A stretch of DNA of 61,744 nucleotides from Candidatus Poribacteria bacterium (GCA_022826805.1 JAJDUH010000067.1:1-61744), one strand, 5' to 3'; shown: positions 8,695-18,240, numbered from the stretch's first letter. Numbers and translations: made by a program. Notes: generated by a model not told the origin, from the letters alone.

Positions 8695-9954
8695 CTACCC
8701 AAGGGCATCGTCCACTTTATTGATAGCGGCTGCCATCAGTCGTGCGTGCTCTTCCTGCATGTTGACGTTGAACCCGAACCGTAGGGCACGTCCAAGGATG
8801 GATAGCGTCTGCGGACACATATCCCGCGAATACTCGACATCTCCTGTGTAGCGCGGATCCTTCCACGGATACCCCGATGCATCGGGCGAATGTTTGAACA
8901 GAATCGAATCCCAATACGTATAGATATGCCGATCCGGGAAGCCTTCGTTGTAAGCCGTGCCAGCGTTGAGTCCTTCTGCTTTGAGTGCATCGGCGTACTT
9001 TTTGGCGAGTTCCACATCTTTCACGATAATCGCGGCACTGATACCGCATTCGCCGCTTGGATCATCCACATGTTGCCGGATGTAGCCTTTTGGTGTCTCG
9101 GCGAGTTCCGCGATGAACGCCTTTTTGAGTCGGCGTGTGTGGCTCAAAATCCCTTCTAACTTTGAGAGCTGCACGCGTGCGATCGCGCCTAAAATTTCAC
9201 TGGTTCGGTAACACTGTCGTGAGAATGGCTTGCTCTGCCATTCAGAATCGCTCATCCACATTGGTAGACCGGGTTCTGCAGCGAATGCCGCACGCTCATA
9301 GACATCGTAGTCGTCGGTAAAGACAAGCCCGCCTTCCCCACAAGAGATGATCTTGTAGTAGTTGAGGCTCCATGCGCCTGCTTCACCCCACGTGCCCGCG
9401 TATTGCCCTTTATACTGTCCACCAACGCACTGACAGCAATCCTCAACAACCAAGAGATTGTGTTTCTGTGCGAGTTCTGTGATCGCCTCAAGCCGGGACG
9501 GTACACCTTGCATGTGTACGGGTAAAATGGCTTTGGTATGGGGTGTAATTTTCCGTTCTACATCGGCGACATCCAAACCGAGCGAATCGTCGATTTCCGC
9601 TATCACCGGAATGGCACCAACGCCAACAATGGCAGCGGCGGTTGCGATAAAGGTATAGCCGGGTAAAATCACCTCATCCCCCGGTCCAATACCGACCCCT
9701 GTCAGGGCACAGATAATCGCCGAGGTGCCTGAGTTTACCATCAAAGCGTGTTTGGCACCGAGATGTGCAGCCGCCTCTTTTTCAAAACTGGCTACGTTTG
9801 AATCCTCAACGAATCGAAAAAGCTTCCCGCTGCGTAGGACCTCGGTTACGGCATTGATCTCGCGTTCATCTATGACGCTGGGACCGTGCATTCCACTGGG
9901 TACGGGTTCTGCGATAACGGGTGTTCCACCATCTATTGCTAAACGTTCTGTCAT
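8695..9954 (-). CDS. DegT/DnrJ/EryC1/StrS-family PLP aminotransferase
   Basis: This 419-residue fold-type I PLP enzyme is of the sugar-aminotransferase or dehydratase type. The visible family features are the N-terminal GTPVIAEPVPSG, the cofactor-binding stretch MVNSGTSAIICAL and the Schiff-base lysine region NYYKIISCGEGG. The start is taken at ATG 9954 because GGAGGAAAGAAG lies directly upstream; the longer frame would begin inside that site. Such enzymes usually aminate nucleotide-linked keto sugars, but no sugar operon adjoins it, so a non-canonical substrate is possible. Confidence 0.85.
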   Translation of the reverse strand: MTERLAIDGGTPVIAEPVPSGMHGPSVIDEREINAVTEVLRSGKLFRFVEDSNVASFEKEAAAHLGAKHALMVNSGTSAIICALTGVGIGPGDEVILPGYTFIATAAAIVGVGAIPVIAEIDDSLGLDVADVERKITPHTKAILPVHMQGVPSRLEAITELAQKHNLLVVEDCCQCVGGQYKGQYAGTWGEAGAWSLNYYKIISCGEGGLVFTDDYDVYERAAFAAEPGLPMWMSDSEWQSKPFSRQCYRTSEILGAIARVQLSKLEGILSHTRRLKKAFIAELAETPKGYIRQHVDDPSGECGISAAIIVKDVELAKKYADALKAEGLNAGTAYNEGFPDRHIYTYWDSILFKHSPDASGYPWKDPRYTGDVEYSRDMCPQTLSILGRALRFGFNVNMQEEHARLMAAAINKVDDALG

Positions 9955-10320
9955 CTTCTTTCCTCCAGAAATCAATGTAATACATTGTCCCGCAAGTCCA
10001 GACGCGACTTGCGCTATGGATTTCGTCTATTCCCAGAATAAATCCAGGCATCGTTTGGAAGTCTACTGAGACAAGTGCGAATATGCGGATACTCTACCAG
10101 ATGCATGGGTTTTTGTCAATTGGGTTTTGCAGTTATCAGTTGTTAGTTGTCAGTTGTCAGAAAGAGTGGCTTCTATAGGAAGTTTGGAAGATTGGATGGG
10201 AAGATAGGTTAATTGTCTGAATCGCAAGCTACGCAGATTACACGGATGACGCAGATTTTGGGGATTGTTTATTGACGGTTTTCGTCTCCGCTCGTGTGGG
10301 TTGTTTTTCCATTTACCTGA
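9955..10320. other. Intergenic region with TTGTCAG-type repeats
   Basis: No gene is visible. At about 10130-10160 there are three tandem degenerate units of the TTATCAG/TTGTCAG heptamer family found elsewhere in the window. At about 10226-10258 there is a CGCAGATTACACGGATGACGCAG-like repeat. The promoter of the DegT gene should lie near 9955-10080, but I could not fix it. Confidence 0.4.
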
Positions 10321-11271
10321 TTACCGACGCCACCACGGCTTTTTGCCTTGATACGATCCAAGAAGTCTGGAAATCTCCCGCGCCCTTTTGTTTAGACGCA
10401 ATACGGCTTCACAGGCTTCAATCACTTGCTGTTTGGCACTTTCGTCTTGGGTTGTCTGATAAATATGGTGATAACTCTGCGCCACAGCGGTGTGATATGC
10501 CTCAAGGTCTACGCCTTCAGGCACTTCCTCAGCGGACAGTTGCAAAAGCGTTTCGATTGCCATTTCCCACGCCTCTACTTCGGCATGACAGATAACCTGT
10601 CGATATCGCAACTGTTGCTGTGACGGATCGAGCCAAAGTGCCTGTTCATAACATGCCGCTGCCTCTGTATAAGCTGCATTATCAACATGCAACTGGGCGA
10701 GTTCGGTATAAAAGACGGACAAGCCACTCTCTGCTATCGTGTAAAGCGACACACCTGTGCTAACAAGCCAGTCTTTCTCCAACAGGAAATTGATCGCCGA
10801 GTTCCGCTCTTCTTCTGTGATCTGGATGTCGGTGAGGAGATGCTTGGCGACAGCGGCGTTTGGAAAGATTTTGGTACGGCTCTTTAGCAGTGGATAGGCT
10901 TGGACGGGTTTGTCCATTGTGATGAGCTTAATCCCGGTAGCGATACGGAAGAGGGATACGATCTGGTCGCTGTTCTTGCGGGTCATTTCATCCGCAACCG
11001 CTTCCCGATTCTCTGAAAAATGCTGATTGAGTTCCTCAATTGCGTTTCGGATATCCGTGTCGCTTGGGGAGAGTTGATGCGCCTTCGCTAAAAACCGTTG
11101 TGCTGTGAAGAGTTCTCCCCACGTCCGATAGATCGAACCAAGCCTGAAGTTCGCACGCGCGAGGATTGATGCCTCGTCATTTGTGTTGAGGATGCTATCG
11201 TAAGTCTGGATGGCTTCGTTTAGATTGCCTTCAGCTTCTAACGCTTGTGCATCGGTGATTAGATTCGACAT
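10321..11271 (-). CDS. Tetratricopeptide-repeat protein
   Basis: This 316-residue, soluble, mostly helical protein has TPR-like repeats near the N terminus (ALEAEGNLNEAIQTYDSIL, then ARANFRLGSIYRTWGELFTAQ) and again around residue 210 (TEAAACYEQALWLDP). It has no signal peptide and ends in a basic, Trp-rich tail (KKPWWRR). ATG 11271 is preferred, but its nearest GGAGG is 16 bases away inside the upstream gene; the alternative ATG 11301 overlaps that gene. It is probably translationally coupled to the 68-residue gene upstream. The function is unknown beyond protein-protein interaction. Confidence 0.7.
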   Translation of the reverse strand: MSNLITDAQALEAEGNLNEAIQTYDSILNTNDEASILARANFRLGSIYRTWGELFTAQRFLAKAHQLSPSDTDIRNAIEELNQHFSENREAVADEMTRKNSDQIVSLFRIATGIKLITMDKPVQAYPLLKSRTKIFPNAAVAKHLLTDIQITEEERNSAINFLLEKDWLVSTGVSLYTIAESGLSVFYTELAQLHVDNAAYTEAAACYEQALWLDPSQQQLRYRQVICHAEVEAWEMAIETLLQLSAEEVPEGVDLEAYHTAVAQSYHHIYQTTQDESAKQQVIEACEAVLRLNKRAREISRLLGSYQGKKPWWRR

Positions 11272-11282
11272 GGAATATATCG

Positions 11283-11489
11283 TTACGCCTCCGAAACCCA
11301 ATCCGCTGTCGCTTGTTCAAATTCCTGCGACAACTCATCAGAAACAGTATCCACCAAGAGTTGGATTATATCCTCACGGAATTTAGTCCAATCGTCTCCG
11401 CGACGGGTAAATCGATACCTATCCCCAATTTCAATAAACATCGTGTCGTTCGGTTCGGACATGGATTCAAAATAACGCCTAATATTCAT
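11283..11489 (-). CDS. Hypothetical small protein, 68 residues
   Basis: This is a small acidic protein with the central pattern DTMFIEIGDRYRFTRRGDDW and a helical Asp/Glu-rich C terminus (DTVSDELSQEFEQATADW). I do not recognise a family. It lies directly upstream of, and probably overlaps the translation signals of, the TPR gene, so the two likely form a unit. Its ribosome binding site is weak (AAGGGA about 10 bases upstream). Confidence 0.55.
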   Translation of the reverse strand: MNIRRYFESMSEPNDTMFIEIGDRYRFTRRGDDWTKFREDIIQLLVDTVSDELSQEFEQATADWVSEA

Positions 11490-11540
11490 AAGTGTTTTCC
11501 CTTTTTATTATTTATAGTAGATTTTAGAATTGCTTAGACA

Positions 11541-11574
11541 TTGTAGGGAGTCGAGGTTACAAACCTCCCTACAA
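11541..11574. repeat. Bulged hairpin repeat
   Basis: TTGTAGG (11541-11547) pairs with CCTACAA (11568-11574), and GAGGTT (11553-11558) pairs with AACCTC (11562-11567), leaving a short bulge. It sits upstream of the 68-residue gene and next to the 104-bp element. It is probably a dispersed structured repeat. Confidence 0.45.
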
Positions 11575-11576
11575 GT

Positions 11577-11680
11577 GTTGGGTTTCGCTCGACTTTTGGA
11601 GTGTTCAAGTCGCTTGAAAAAACAAAGTTTATTGTGTTAAATGCGTTTGGTTTTTCCTGTTTCGCTCAACCCAACCTACG
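11577..11680. repeat. 104-bp dispersed element with inverted GTTGGGTT ends (copy 2)
   Basis: The left end GTTGGGTTTCGCTCGA and right end TTCGCTCAACCCAACCTACG match the copy at 198-300 in termini and length, while the interior differs. It contains no gene. Confidence 0.5.
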
Positions 11681-11735
11681 TGCTGTCACTGACAACTGAA
11701 AGGGGCGCAGCCCCGTACCCACAACTGACAACCTT

Positions 11736-12416
11736 CTACAGCCATTCGTGTAGCTCCCAACCAGAGTCGAGTGCTTTCTGGCGGAGCGCTTTTCCTGGGT
11801 TTACGACGACGGGATTTCCGACGCATTCCAACATTGGTAAATCCGATTGACTGTCGCCGTAAGCATAACAGTCTTTTAGTGAAATTTCGTGTTGCGTGGC
11901 AAACTCTCGCATCACCTCCGCTTTCCGCTCCCCGATGAGCGGCGGCGTTGTGAGTTCACCTGTAAACCGACCACCCTGTTCATGGAGTTGCGGTGCCAAT
12001 ACAACATCAACACTGAGGTAGTCCGCGATGGGTTGGACGATAAAATCGAGCGATCCGGTTACGAGAACTGTCATCATGCCTTGTTGCTGATGTTCCTGAA
12101 TTTCCGACACCGCTTCGGAGAAGATTTTCGGACGCAGGTAGGTCTCAAACATTTCTACTGACAACGCTTTAACCTCAGCAGCATCCATCCCGCGATAGTT
12201 CCGATAGAATACTTGATTGAAACGGGTTCGGCTTATCCTGTCCAAAATTAAGTAATAAACGATTTTCGGCAGAAACCCGACGAGCCATACCAGTCTCAGG
12301 AGGCGCGGAACCTGGGTGGAACGCATCCAAATGTAGTAGTGCACAATTGTAGACTGCAGTAAAGTGCCGTCTACATCAAAAAAAGCGACTGTTTTTTTTG
12401 CGTTTGGATCCGACAT
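11736..12416 (-). CDS. HAD-IB family phosphatase (SerB-like)
   Basis: This 226-residue haloacid-dehalogenase phosphatase shows motif I AFFDVDGTLLQS, motif II VLVTGSLDF, the motif III lysine in ERKAEVMREF and motif IV AYGDSQSDLPML. The helical cap is characteristic of subclass IB, the group that includes SerB and phosphatases found fused to or beside PlsC acyltransferases. The start is ATG 12416 with AAAGG upstream; its reading begins 11 bases after the stop of the giant FAR-ligase-ACP-PlsC gene. Co-transcription suggests it dephosphorylates a lipid or glycerol-phosphate intermediate made by that enzyme; this is inference. Confidence 0.82.
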   Translation of the reverse strand: MSDPNAKKTVAFFDVDGTLLQSTIVHYYIWMRSTQVPRLLRLVWLVGFLPKIVYYLILDRISRTRFNQVFYRNYRGMDAAEVKALSVEMFETYLRPKIFSEAVSEIQEHQQQGMMTVLVTGSLDFIVQPIADYLSVDVVLAPQLHEQGGRFTGELTTPPLIGERKAEVMREFATQHEISLKDCYAYGDSQSDLPMLECVGNPVVVNPGKALRQKALDSGWELHEWL

Positions 12417-12427
12417 GATCAACCTTT

Positions 12428-15400
12428 TCAAGTATCCTTCTGCTGTTTTAACACTGCCCCAAGTTCTGCAACGCGATGCTGTGCCAATTCCAAGAATTCC
12501 TGATATTTGTCCGGATCTGTCGGCGTTTTGCCTCGGTCACCCCAACCTTCTGGCGGGAAGGTAATCGGTTCTCCAAATATGATGCGTACTGGGTGCTTCT
12601 TAGGCAAGTTCTGCCCCTTTGGCAAGGCGCGATAGGTGCCATCAATATACGCCGGTATAACCGGGATGTTGGGACTGTAGATAAGCAGACTAAGTATCCC
12701 AGGTTTAAACGGTTGAAGATTACCGTCAAGTGAACGCGTACCTTCAGGAAAAATAAGCAAGCCGTTATTCTGTGCCATCACCTCGTTTGCAGTCCTGAGA
12801 TCCTGTAGAAACTCGGTAAAATTGCCTTCCCGTTCTATTGGAAGGGCGTTGAGGCACTTCCCAGCGAACCAGCCTTGGAGACGCGTAGCAAACCAGTAGT
12901 CCCGCGCAGCAAGCACCCAAAGTTGGTACGCCCTCTTGCCAAGCGCAGTAATCACTGTTAGCGTATCGAGATGGCTTGAGTGATTCGGCATAATAATATA
13001 GGGTTTGTCTTGCGGGATATGCTCAAGTCCATAGCATTTCAGTGAGAAATAATTTCGATAGAAGCCAGTAATCACAGCACGGAAGGCGCGCGCATACCAT
13101 CGCGGCATTTGCCGCAAATCCAGCTTTTCAGTTTTGCTGTGTGAATCTATTTGTCTCGCAGCGTCAGCCTGAAACGTTTCGGTGAGTTTAACGACATCGC
13201 CTACCGTTTCCAAGTCGGCGAGCATGGCGTCGGGAATTGTTGCGCCAAGTCTGGCTTCAAGGACCAATAACAGGTCAAGCTGCGTCAGAGAATCGAGTCC
13301 TAAGTCGATACCCAAGCGACTCTCTAAGTGAATCTGGTCTGCTGGCATGCGCGCCAATCGTGAAAGGGTGGAGAGAATTTCTTCGGGGATGTCGGTTCTT
13401 GGTGGAGCGGATTCGGCGTCCGTTGCTTCTGTTTCGGACGCTTCATGGAGGCGTGCTGTGTCTTCAATATAGGCTTGCAAACAGTGTTGTAGATCGTGCC
13501 GATCTATGAGTCCGTCTTCGGTCTTTGGTAGAGCATCGTCCCAGAGATGAAATTTATGAAATTGTTGGTAACTCGGCAGCTCCTTTGCCCGCGCTTGAAG
13601 ATGGTGTTGAATTTCCGCCTTTGTTGTTTCGTCGGGTGATGTCGGGACAATCACGGCGTGGATGGCTGTATCAGATCCGTCCTCGTAAGGGATACCAATC
13701 ACACATATTTCAGAGATAACCGAACTGTTCCGATACAGTGCTTCCAATTCGATGGGATAGACGTTTTTTCCAGAAGCCGGAACGATAACATCCTTGCAAT
13801 GCCCAGTAAGGTAGAGATAGCCATCAGCATCCATATAACCGAGGTCGCCTGTGTAGAGCCAACCGTTACGGATAGCCTCTGCTGTAGCAATCGGGTTCTG
13901 ATAGTACGCCTTCATCGTGCTCGGTCCCTTAGCAATGATTTCCCCAATGCCATCCCCATCTGGATTTTCAACCTTGAGCTCCACACCTTCTACCGCCGGT
14001 CCGACAGAGCCACGTCTGCTCTTTTGGTAGGGGTTAACAGTCAAAACAGGTGCTGTCTCGGTCATACCGTAGCCTTGGTAAATCGCCATGCCGAACTTTA
14101 GGAATCCGTCATAAATCGCATCGGAGAGCGAGGCACCACCACTCACAAGAACGCGAATCTCGCCTCCCATAACCGCTTTTGCCTTTTCTACTAAAGTTTC
14201 ACCGGGTGTGTCTTCTCGTGCTGCCTGCCGCTCAATTGTGCCTTGGAGGAGCTGAAAGAGGCGTGGAACACCGATGAAGGCGGTTGTTTTCGCCTCACGC
14301 ATTGTCTTCAGAAGTGTTGTTGGACGGAGGGCATTGACGTAGGTGGCAGTTGTGCCGCTGTAAAGTGCCATCAATAGGCTGCACGAAAAACTCAAAGCGT
14401 GATAAAGTGGGAGTGCCGACAGGATACGCTCTGTATCTGTCGGTGGGAGTGCCTTTGCGACTGCCTGTACGTTAGAAAGGAAGCCCCCATGCGTGAGCAT
14501 GGCACCCTTAGCATCAACGGTAGTTCCCATTGTGAAGATAATGGAGGCGACGGTATCAGGCGATATTTCGACATTTGGAAAATCGACTGGAATCTCAGTA
14601 GCGAGGTCTCTGTTCTCCGAGGGTTCGGAACCGACAATCTCGCAGCTGTTATTGATGTTCTGTAGCATCGCCTCTGCTGTCGATAAAGCCGCCCCGGACC
14701 TCTCCAAAACGGTATCGGATGCTAAAATTGATTTTGCCGTAGTGAATGCTGCAATCGCCAAGACCTCGTGTTCAGGGGTCTGGGCATCAAGCGGAACAAC
14801 AGCGATGCCAATCTGAACGGCTGCAAGGTAAGCGATGCACCATTCCGGTTGGTTCTCGGAAAGTAACACCACACGGTCGCCTTCACGTAAGCCGCTCTCC
14901 CACAACCGCCACGCGACTTGACGCGACAGTTCGTAGGTCTCCGCATACGTATACTCTTCCCATTCACCATCGCTTGCCATCTGCAGGGCAATTCTATCGG
15001 GGATTCGCGCTGCCTGTATCTTAATCAGATCTACGATCGTTTTCGGGTCAATCCGTTCAAACGGCGTAACAGACTCCTCGGATTCGTCTTGTGCGTCCGC
15101 CTTGCTCGATTTTGTCGCAGCGGAACGTGCCGCGCCAGTTTCCGAGTCATCGGTTGTACCATCTTCGATTTTTAACACATGCCTTTTGATGCCAGGAATA
15201 TGGATTTCTTGGAAATATCGTTTCCAGTGGATTTTCGAGACATCAAAGTTAAAGCGTTGCTGTTCGGTAGGCGAAAGCGCATCGTAAAGCCCTTGCATCT
15301 TCTCGGTTTCAAACTCAAAGTTGGTTCGTGTGTACGGGGCATAGATTCTGATGTAATGCAGAAGCGCTTTGACTCCGCTCTGCTTCAGGATAAGTTGGCG

Positions 15401-16750
15401 GCGCTTCCGTTTGGCAGCACGCATCGGTAGTCGTCCGAGCACCGCCGTGGTAAAATCAATGAGACGCATACGACTGTCGAGTTTCCGTTGAAATTCCTCT
15501 AAACTCGGATATTTCCAAATAGGCACTGCGACGGGTTTCCCATTTTCCAGCATTGGGTTTTTGACGAAGTAATCGTAGGTTGCCTCGAAAATATCGCGAA
15601 AGTAGAGCGGGTTCCGCGTTCCGGTAGCGACGTGATACACCTCAATGCCGCCATGCTTTGCCGTTGCCTCGGCAGCTGCCAAAATAGCATTCACAACAAA
15701 ATCAACGGGGATAATATCCAGAATTATATTCGGATCTGCAGGAAAATCTGGAAGCCGCCCTTTCGCGAAACCGACAATCAACGGTTCGGACATTCTAAAC
15801 TTTCCGAGCCACCCAGGTTCAGGTTCATCAAAACTACTCTCAATAATTGAGGGACGTACAATAGCTGTAGGGAGATCACCGCGCAATGCCATAACCATCT
15901 GTTCAGCGAGGAATTTCATGTAGGTATAGGTATCGTTCCACCCACGCGAGCGTGCATGTTCTAATCCTGCTTCAACCAAACGGTTCTCAAGCCATTCCGC
16001 CTTTACTTCCTCAACCAACGCCTCCAACCCCTTCCGAGTTCCTTTTTTCTGTTCCTCGGCTTCTCGCCGGAAATGTTGGAGATTTTCAGGGGTGTCAACC
16101 TCGACATGGATAGCGGCACTCAGAGATAGCAGTTCATCAACCTCTTCAGCGAGTGTCTGTGGAATAGCCATTCCGCTCTTTTCCTGATACTGTGCGGCGT
16201 ACTGTTCATAGGGAAGTGGTAATTCCTCAGGGACAGGTCCCGGCTTATCTCCGCAAACGTACGCCGTTGAGACGTGCAAGAATATCGCGTCTTGGCAGCC
16301 CTTTGCGAAGTTGACGACATGCTTGGCGGCAAGCGCGTTTCCCCACAAAGAGGCATCAAAAGGCGGATCGAAATCCACGAGTCCCGCAATGTTAATGAAA
16401 ATCTGCACTTCGTTTTGGAGTCGTTGATACTCGGCATCGCTGAAGCCGAGATGTTCGTGGGTGAGGTCGCCCTCAACAGCAGTTAGCTTCTGTTGTGCCC
16501 AAGCATCAAAATTTTCGCCGTGCAAGCGACGGAGGGATGCGAAAACATCTGAGGCGAGAAGTTCATTTTCTAAGCGCTCTTGAGCGGAAACGTGTTTCCC
16601 AGTTGTATCGGTGCGGCTCCGGATGAGGAGATAAATCTTTTGGACATCGGGAAGTGCGGTTAAAATTTTTGCTAACATCGGTTGACCCAAAAACGCGGTG
16701 CCACCGGTAATGAGCAGAACTTTCCCTCGAAAAAAATCAGTTATTGACAT
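12428..16750 (-). CDS. Four-module fatty acyl reductase / AMP ligase / ACP / PlsC acyltransferase
   Basis: This is a 1440-residue fusion. Residues 1-470 are a Rossmann fatty acyl-CoA reductase (GGTAFLG, HVSTAYVCG, catalytic pair Tyr275/Lys279 in YTYMK). Residues 475-528 are the matching FAR C-terminal (sterile) domain, followed by a polar linker. Residues 565-1090 are an ANL adenylating ligase with A5 (YQGYGMTET) and A7 (YTGDLG) intact. Its A3 loop is altered (TMGTTVDAKG), and the A10 position expected to be Lys is Leu1081 (PKTEDGLIDR). Residues 1120-1195 are an acyl carrier protein with Ser1154 in GLDSL. Residues 1215-1400 are a PlsC/LPLAT acyltransferase (NHSSHLD, FPEGTRS). ATG 16750 follows AAGGGA. 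A fatty-alcohol, wax, ether-lipid or glycolipid role is plausible. It is cytoplasmic or membrane-peripheral. Confidence 0.85.
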   Translation of the reverse strand: MSITDFFRGKVLLITGGTAFLGQPMLAKILTALPDVQKIYLLIRSRTDTTGKHVSAQERLENELLASDVFASLRRLHGENFDAWAQQKLTAVEGDLTHEHLGFSDAEYQRLQNEVQIFINIAGLVDFDPPFDASLWGNALAAKHVVNFAKGCQDAIFLHVSTAYVCGDKPGPVPEELPLPYEQYAAQYQEKSGMAIPQTLAEEVDELLSLSAAIHVEVDTPENLQHFRREAEEQKKGTRKGLEALVEEVKAEWLENRLVEAGLEHARSRGWNDTYTYMKFLAEQMVMALRGDLPTAIVRPSIIESSFDEPEPGWLGKFRMSEPLIVGFAKGRLPDFPADPNIILDIIPVDFVVNAILAAAEATAKHGGIEVYHVATGTRNPLYFRDIFEATYDYFVKNPMLENGKPVAVPIWKYPSLEEFQRKLDSRMRLIDFTTAVLGRLPMRAAKRKRRQLILKQSGVKALLHYIRIYAPYTRTNFEFETEKMQGLYDALSPTEQQRFNFDVSKIHWKRYFQEIHIPGIKRHVLKIEDGTTDDSETGAARSAATKSSKADAQDESEESVTPFERIDPKTIVDLIKIQAARIPDRIALQMASDGEWEEYTYAETYELSRQVAWRLWESGLREGDRVVLLSENQPEWCIAYLAAVQIGIAVVPLDAQTPEHEVLAIAAFTTAKSILASDTVLERSGAALSTAEAMLQNINNSCEIVGSEPSENRDLATEIPVDFPNVEISPDTVASIIFTMGTTVDAKGAMLTHGGFLSNVQAVAKALPPTDTERILSALPLYHALSFSCSLLMALYSGTTATYVNALRPTTLLKTMREAKTTAFIGVPRLFQLLQGTIERQAAREDTPGETLVEKAKAVMGGEIRVLVSGGASLSDAIYDGFLKFGMAIYQGYGMTETAPVLTVNPYQKSRRGSVGPAVEGVELKVENPDGDGIGEIIAKGPSTMKAYYQNPIATAEAIRNGWLYTGDLGYMDADGYLYLTGHCKDVIVPASGKNVYPIELEALYRNSSVISEICVIGIPYEDGSDTAIHAVIVPTSPDETTKAEIQHHLQARAKELPSYQQFHKFHLWDDALPKTEDGLIDRHDLQHCLQAYIEDTARLHEASETEATDAESAPPRTDIPEEILSTLSRLARMPADQIHLESRLGIDLGLDSLTQLDLLLVLEARLGATIPDAMLADLETVGDVVKLTETFQADAARQIDSHSKTEKLDLRQMPRWYARAFRAVITGFYRNYFSLKCYGLEHIPQDKPYIIMPNHSSHLDTLTVITALGKRAYQLWVLAARDYWFATRLQGWFAGKCLNALPIEREGNFTEFLQDLRTANEVMAQNNGLLIFPEGTRSLDGNLQPFKPGILSLLIYSPNIPVIPAYIDGTYRALPKGQNLPKKHPVRIIFGEPITFPPEGWGDRGKTPTDPDKYQEFLELAQHRVAELGAVLKQQKDT

Positions 16751-17010
16751 AATTCCCTTTTCAGTGCCATGATAGATATTTGGACGTACAGCAGGGTCCT
16801 CGATCTCCCGCATTGCCTTCAACTTATATATGTAAATTTCGTCTAATCTTTTGGTAAATCTCGCTATAGCGTGTTGCTTGCAGTTGAGTCAGATCGCAAT
16901 GCAAATTGAATACTCTCACTCAGCACGTTAATTTGCCATAGTCCAGAGGTAATCGTTGCCCACATTTTAACACATTTTCTACAAAAAGTCAAAGGCTCAA
17001 TAGACAGACA

Positions 17011-18210
17011 ATGTTAGCAGAAACCGATAAGTTACAATTTTTACAAAAAACAGAACTTTTCGCGGAAGTCCCAGAAGCCGAATTAAGGGCGATCTCTCAG
17101 ATTGCGAACGAAGTTGCTTATCCTGCGGATTCAATGTTATTTGAGGAGGGAGACGAAGGCGATTCGCTTTATCTTTTAATTCAGGGTAAAGTTAGCCTTA
17201 TTAAGGCAGGGACGGAACTGTTGTTCATCGATGAGAAAGGTTATTGCCTTGGCGAAATCGCTCTGATTGACAACAAACCGCGGAGTGCTACAGTTAAAAT
17301 AGTGAAACCGACCCAATTTCTGCGGATTACCCGAAGTGATCTTTTCAATGCGATAACACGTGAACGGCGAATTGGTCTCGGTCTGTTTCGGGTTCTCAAC
17401 GATAAGATCAGACGCGACCTCGAGATTCAGACGAGTGCTATCCGCAAAGAGATTGCACAAGACGAATCAATGCGCCTCGCCGCTGATGTCCAACAGTCTC
17501 TCCTCCCGAATCAAGAAATTTCGCACCCTCGCGTCAGTACTGCCGGATATTGTCAACCGGCGAACAGTGTCGGTGGCGATTATTACGACTATCTGGAACT
17601 TTCCGAAAACCGCGTTGGGATCTTCATCGGCGATGTTATGGGACACGGATACCACTCAGCGATGGTGGCGGCGATGACGAAAAGTGGCTTGCAAACGCAA
17701 ATTCGCTTTGACGCTTCCGTGCCGGAAGTCATGAAGACCATCACACGGGTCGTAGAAGAAGATTCACAGGCTTTTATCTACATAACCTGCTGTTATCTAA
17801 TCATCCACCCAGATAATCGATTCGAATACGCCAATGCCGGTCACCCACAGATGCTTCTCTACCGTGCTGAATCAAACAGTGGTAACAGCGAAGGTGAGGA
17901 ACCGCTTGAATTGGAATCCTCATTTCTACCAATCGGTATTTTACTCGTTGAAGAACCGGTGCAATATTACAGCACCGAGATGGCATGGCATCCCGGTGAT
18001 TTGCTTGTCCTTTATTCAGACGGTATCACTGAAGCATTCAACCCTAAACTTGAAATGTATGGGCTGGCGCGTCTCAAAGCACTGATTTCCAAAAAGCGCC
18101 ATCTGTCTCCAGAAGAGATCAAAACTGAGATTCTGTCTGACCTTCGAGCACATCAACAAGGCGAAAGTACAAACGACGACATTACCTTGGTTGTAGCAAA
18201 GTTTCTGTAG
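17011..18210 (+). CDS. PP2C-type SpoIIE phosphatase with cyclic-nucleotide-binding domain
   Basis: This 399-residue signalling protein has a CAP_ED cyclic-nucleotide-binding domain at residues about 15-135 (GEIALIDNKPRSATV, with the phosphate-binding Arg of the R-S-A motif). A short helix leads to an RsbU/SpoIIE serine phosphatase domain at about 160-399, with metal-binding SVGGDYYDY, GDVMGHG, YSDGITEAF and TNDDITLVV. It should dephosphorylate an anti-sigma-factor antagonist or similar partner in response to cAMP or cGMP; no such partner is encoded nearby. It is divergent from the megaenzyme gene. The ATG lacks a strong ribosome binding site. Confidence 0.87.
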   Translation: MLAETDKLQFLQKTELFAEVPEAELRAISQIANEVAYPADSMLFEEGDEGDSLYLLIQGKVSLIKAGTELLFIDEKGYCLGEIALIDNKPRSATVKIVKPTQFLRITRSDLFNAITRERRIGLGLFRVLNDKIRRDLEIQTSAIRKEIAQDESMRLAADVQQSLLPNQEISHPRVSTAGYCQPANSVGGDYYDYLELSENRVGIFIGDVMGHGYHSAMVAAMTKSGLQTQIRFDASVPEVMKTITRVVEEDSQAFIYITCCYLIIHPDNRFEYANAGHPQMLLYRAESNSGNSEGEEPLELESSFLPIGILLVEEPVQYYSTEMAWHPGDLLVLYSDGITEAFNPKLEMYGLARLKALISKKRHLSPEEIKTEILSDLRAHQQGESTNDDITLVVAKFL

Positions 18211-18240
18211 GCACGATAGATAAATAATCCGATCCGTGTT

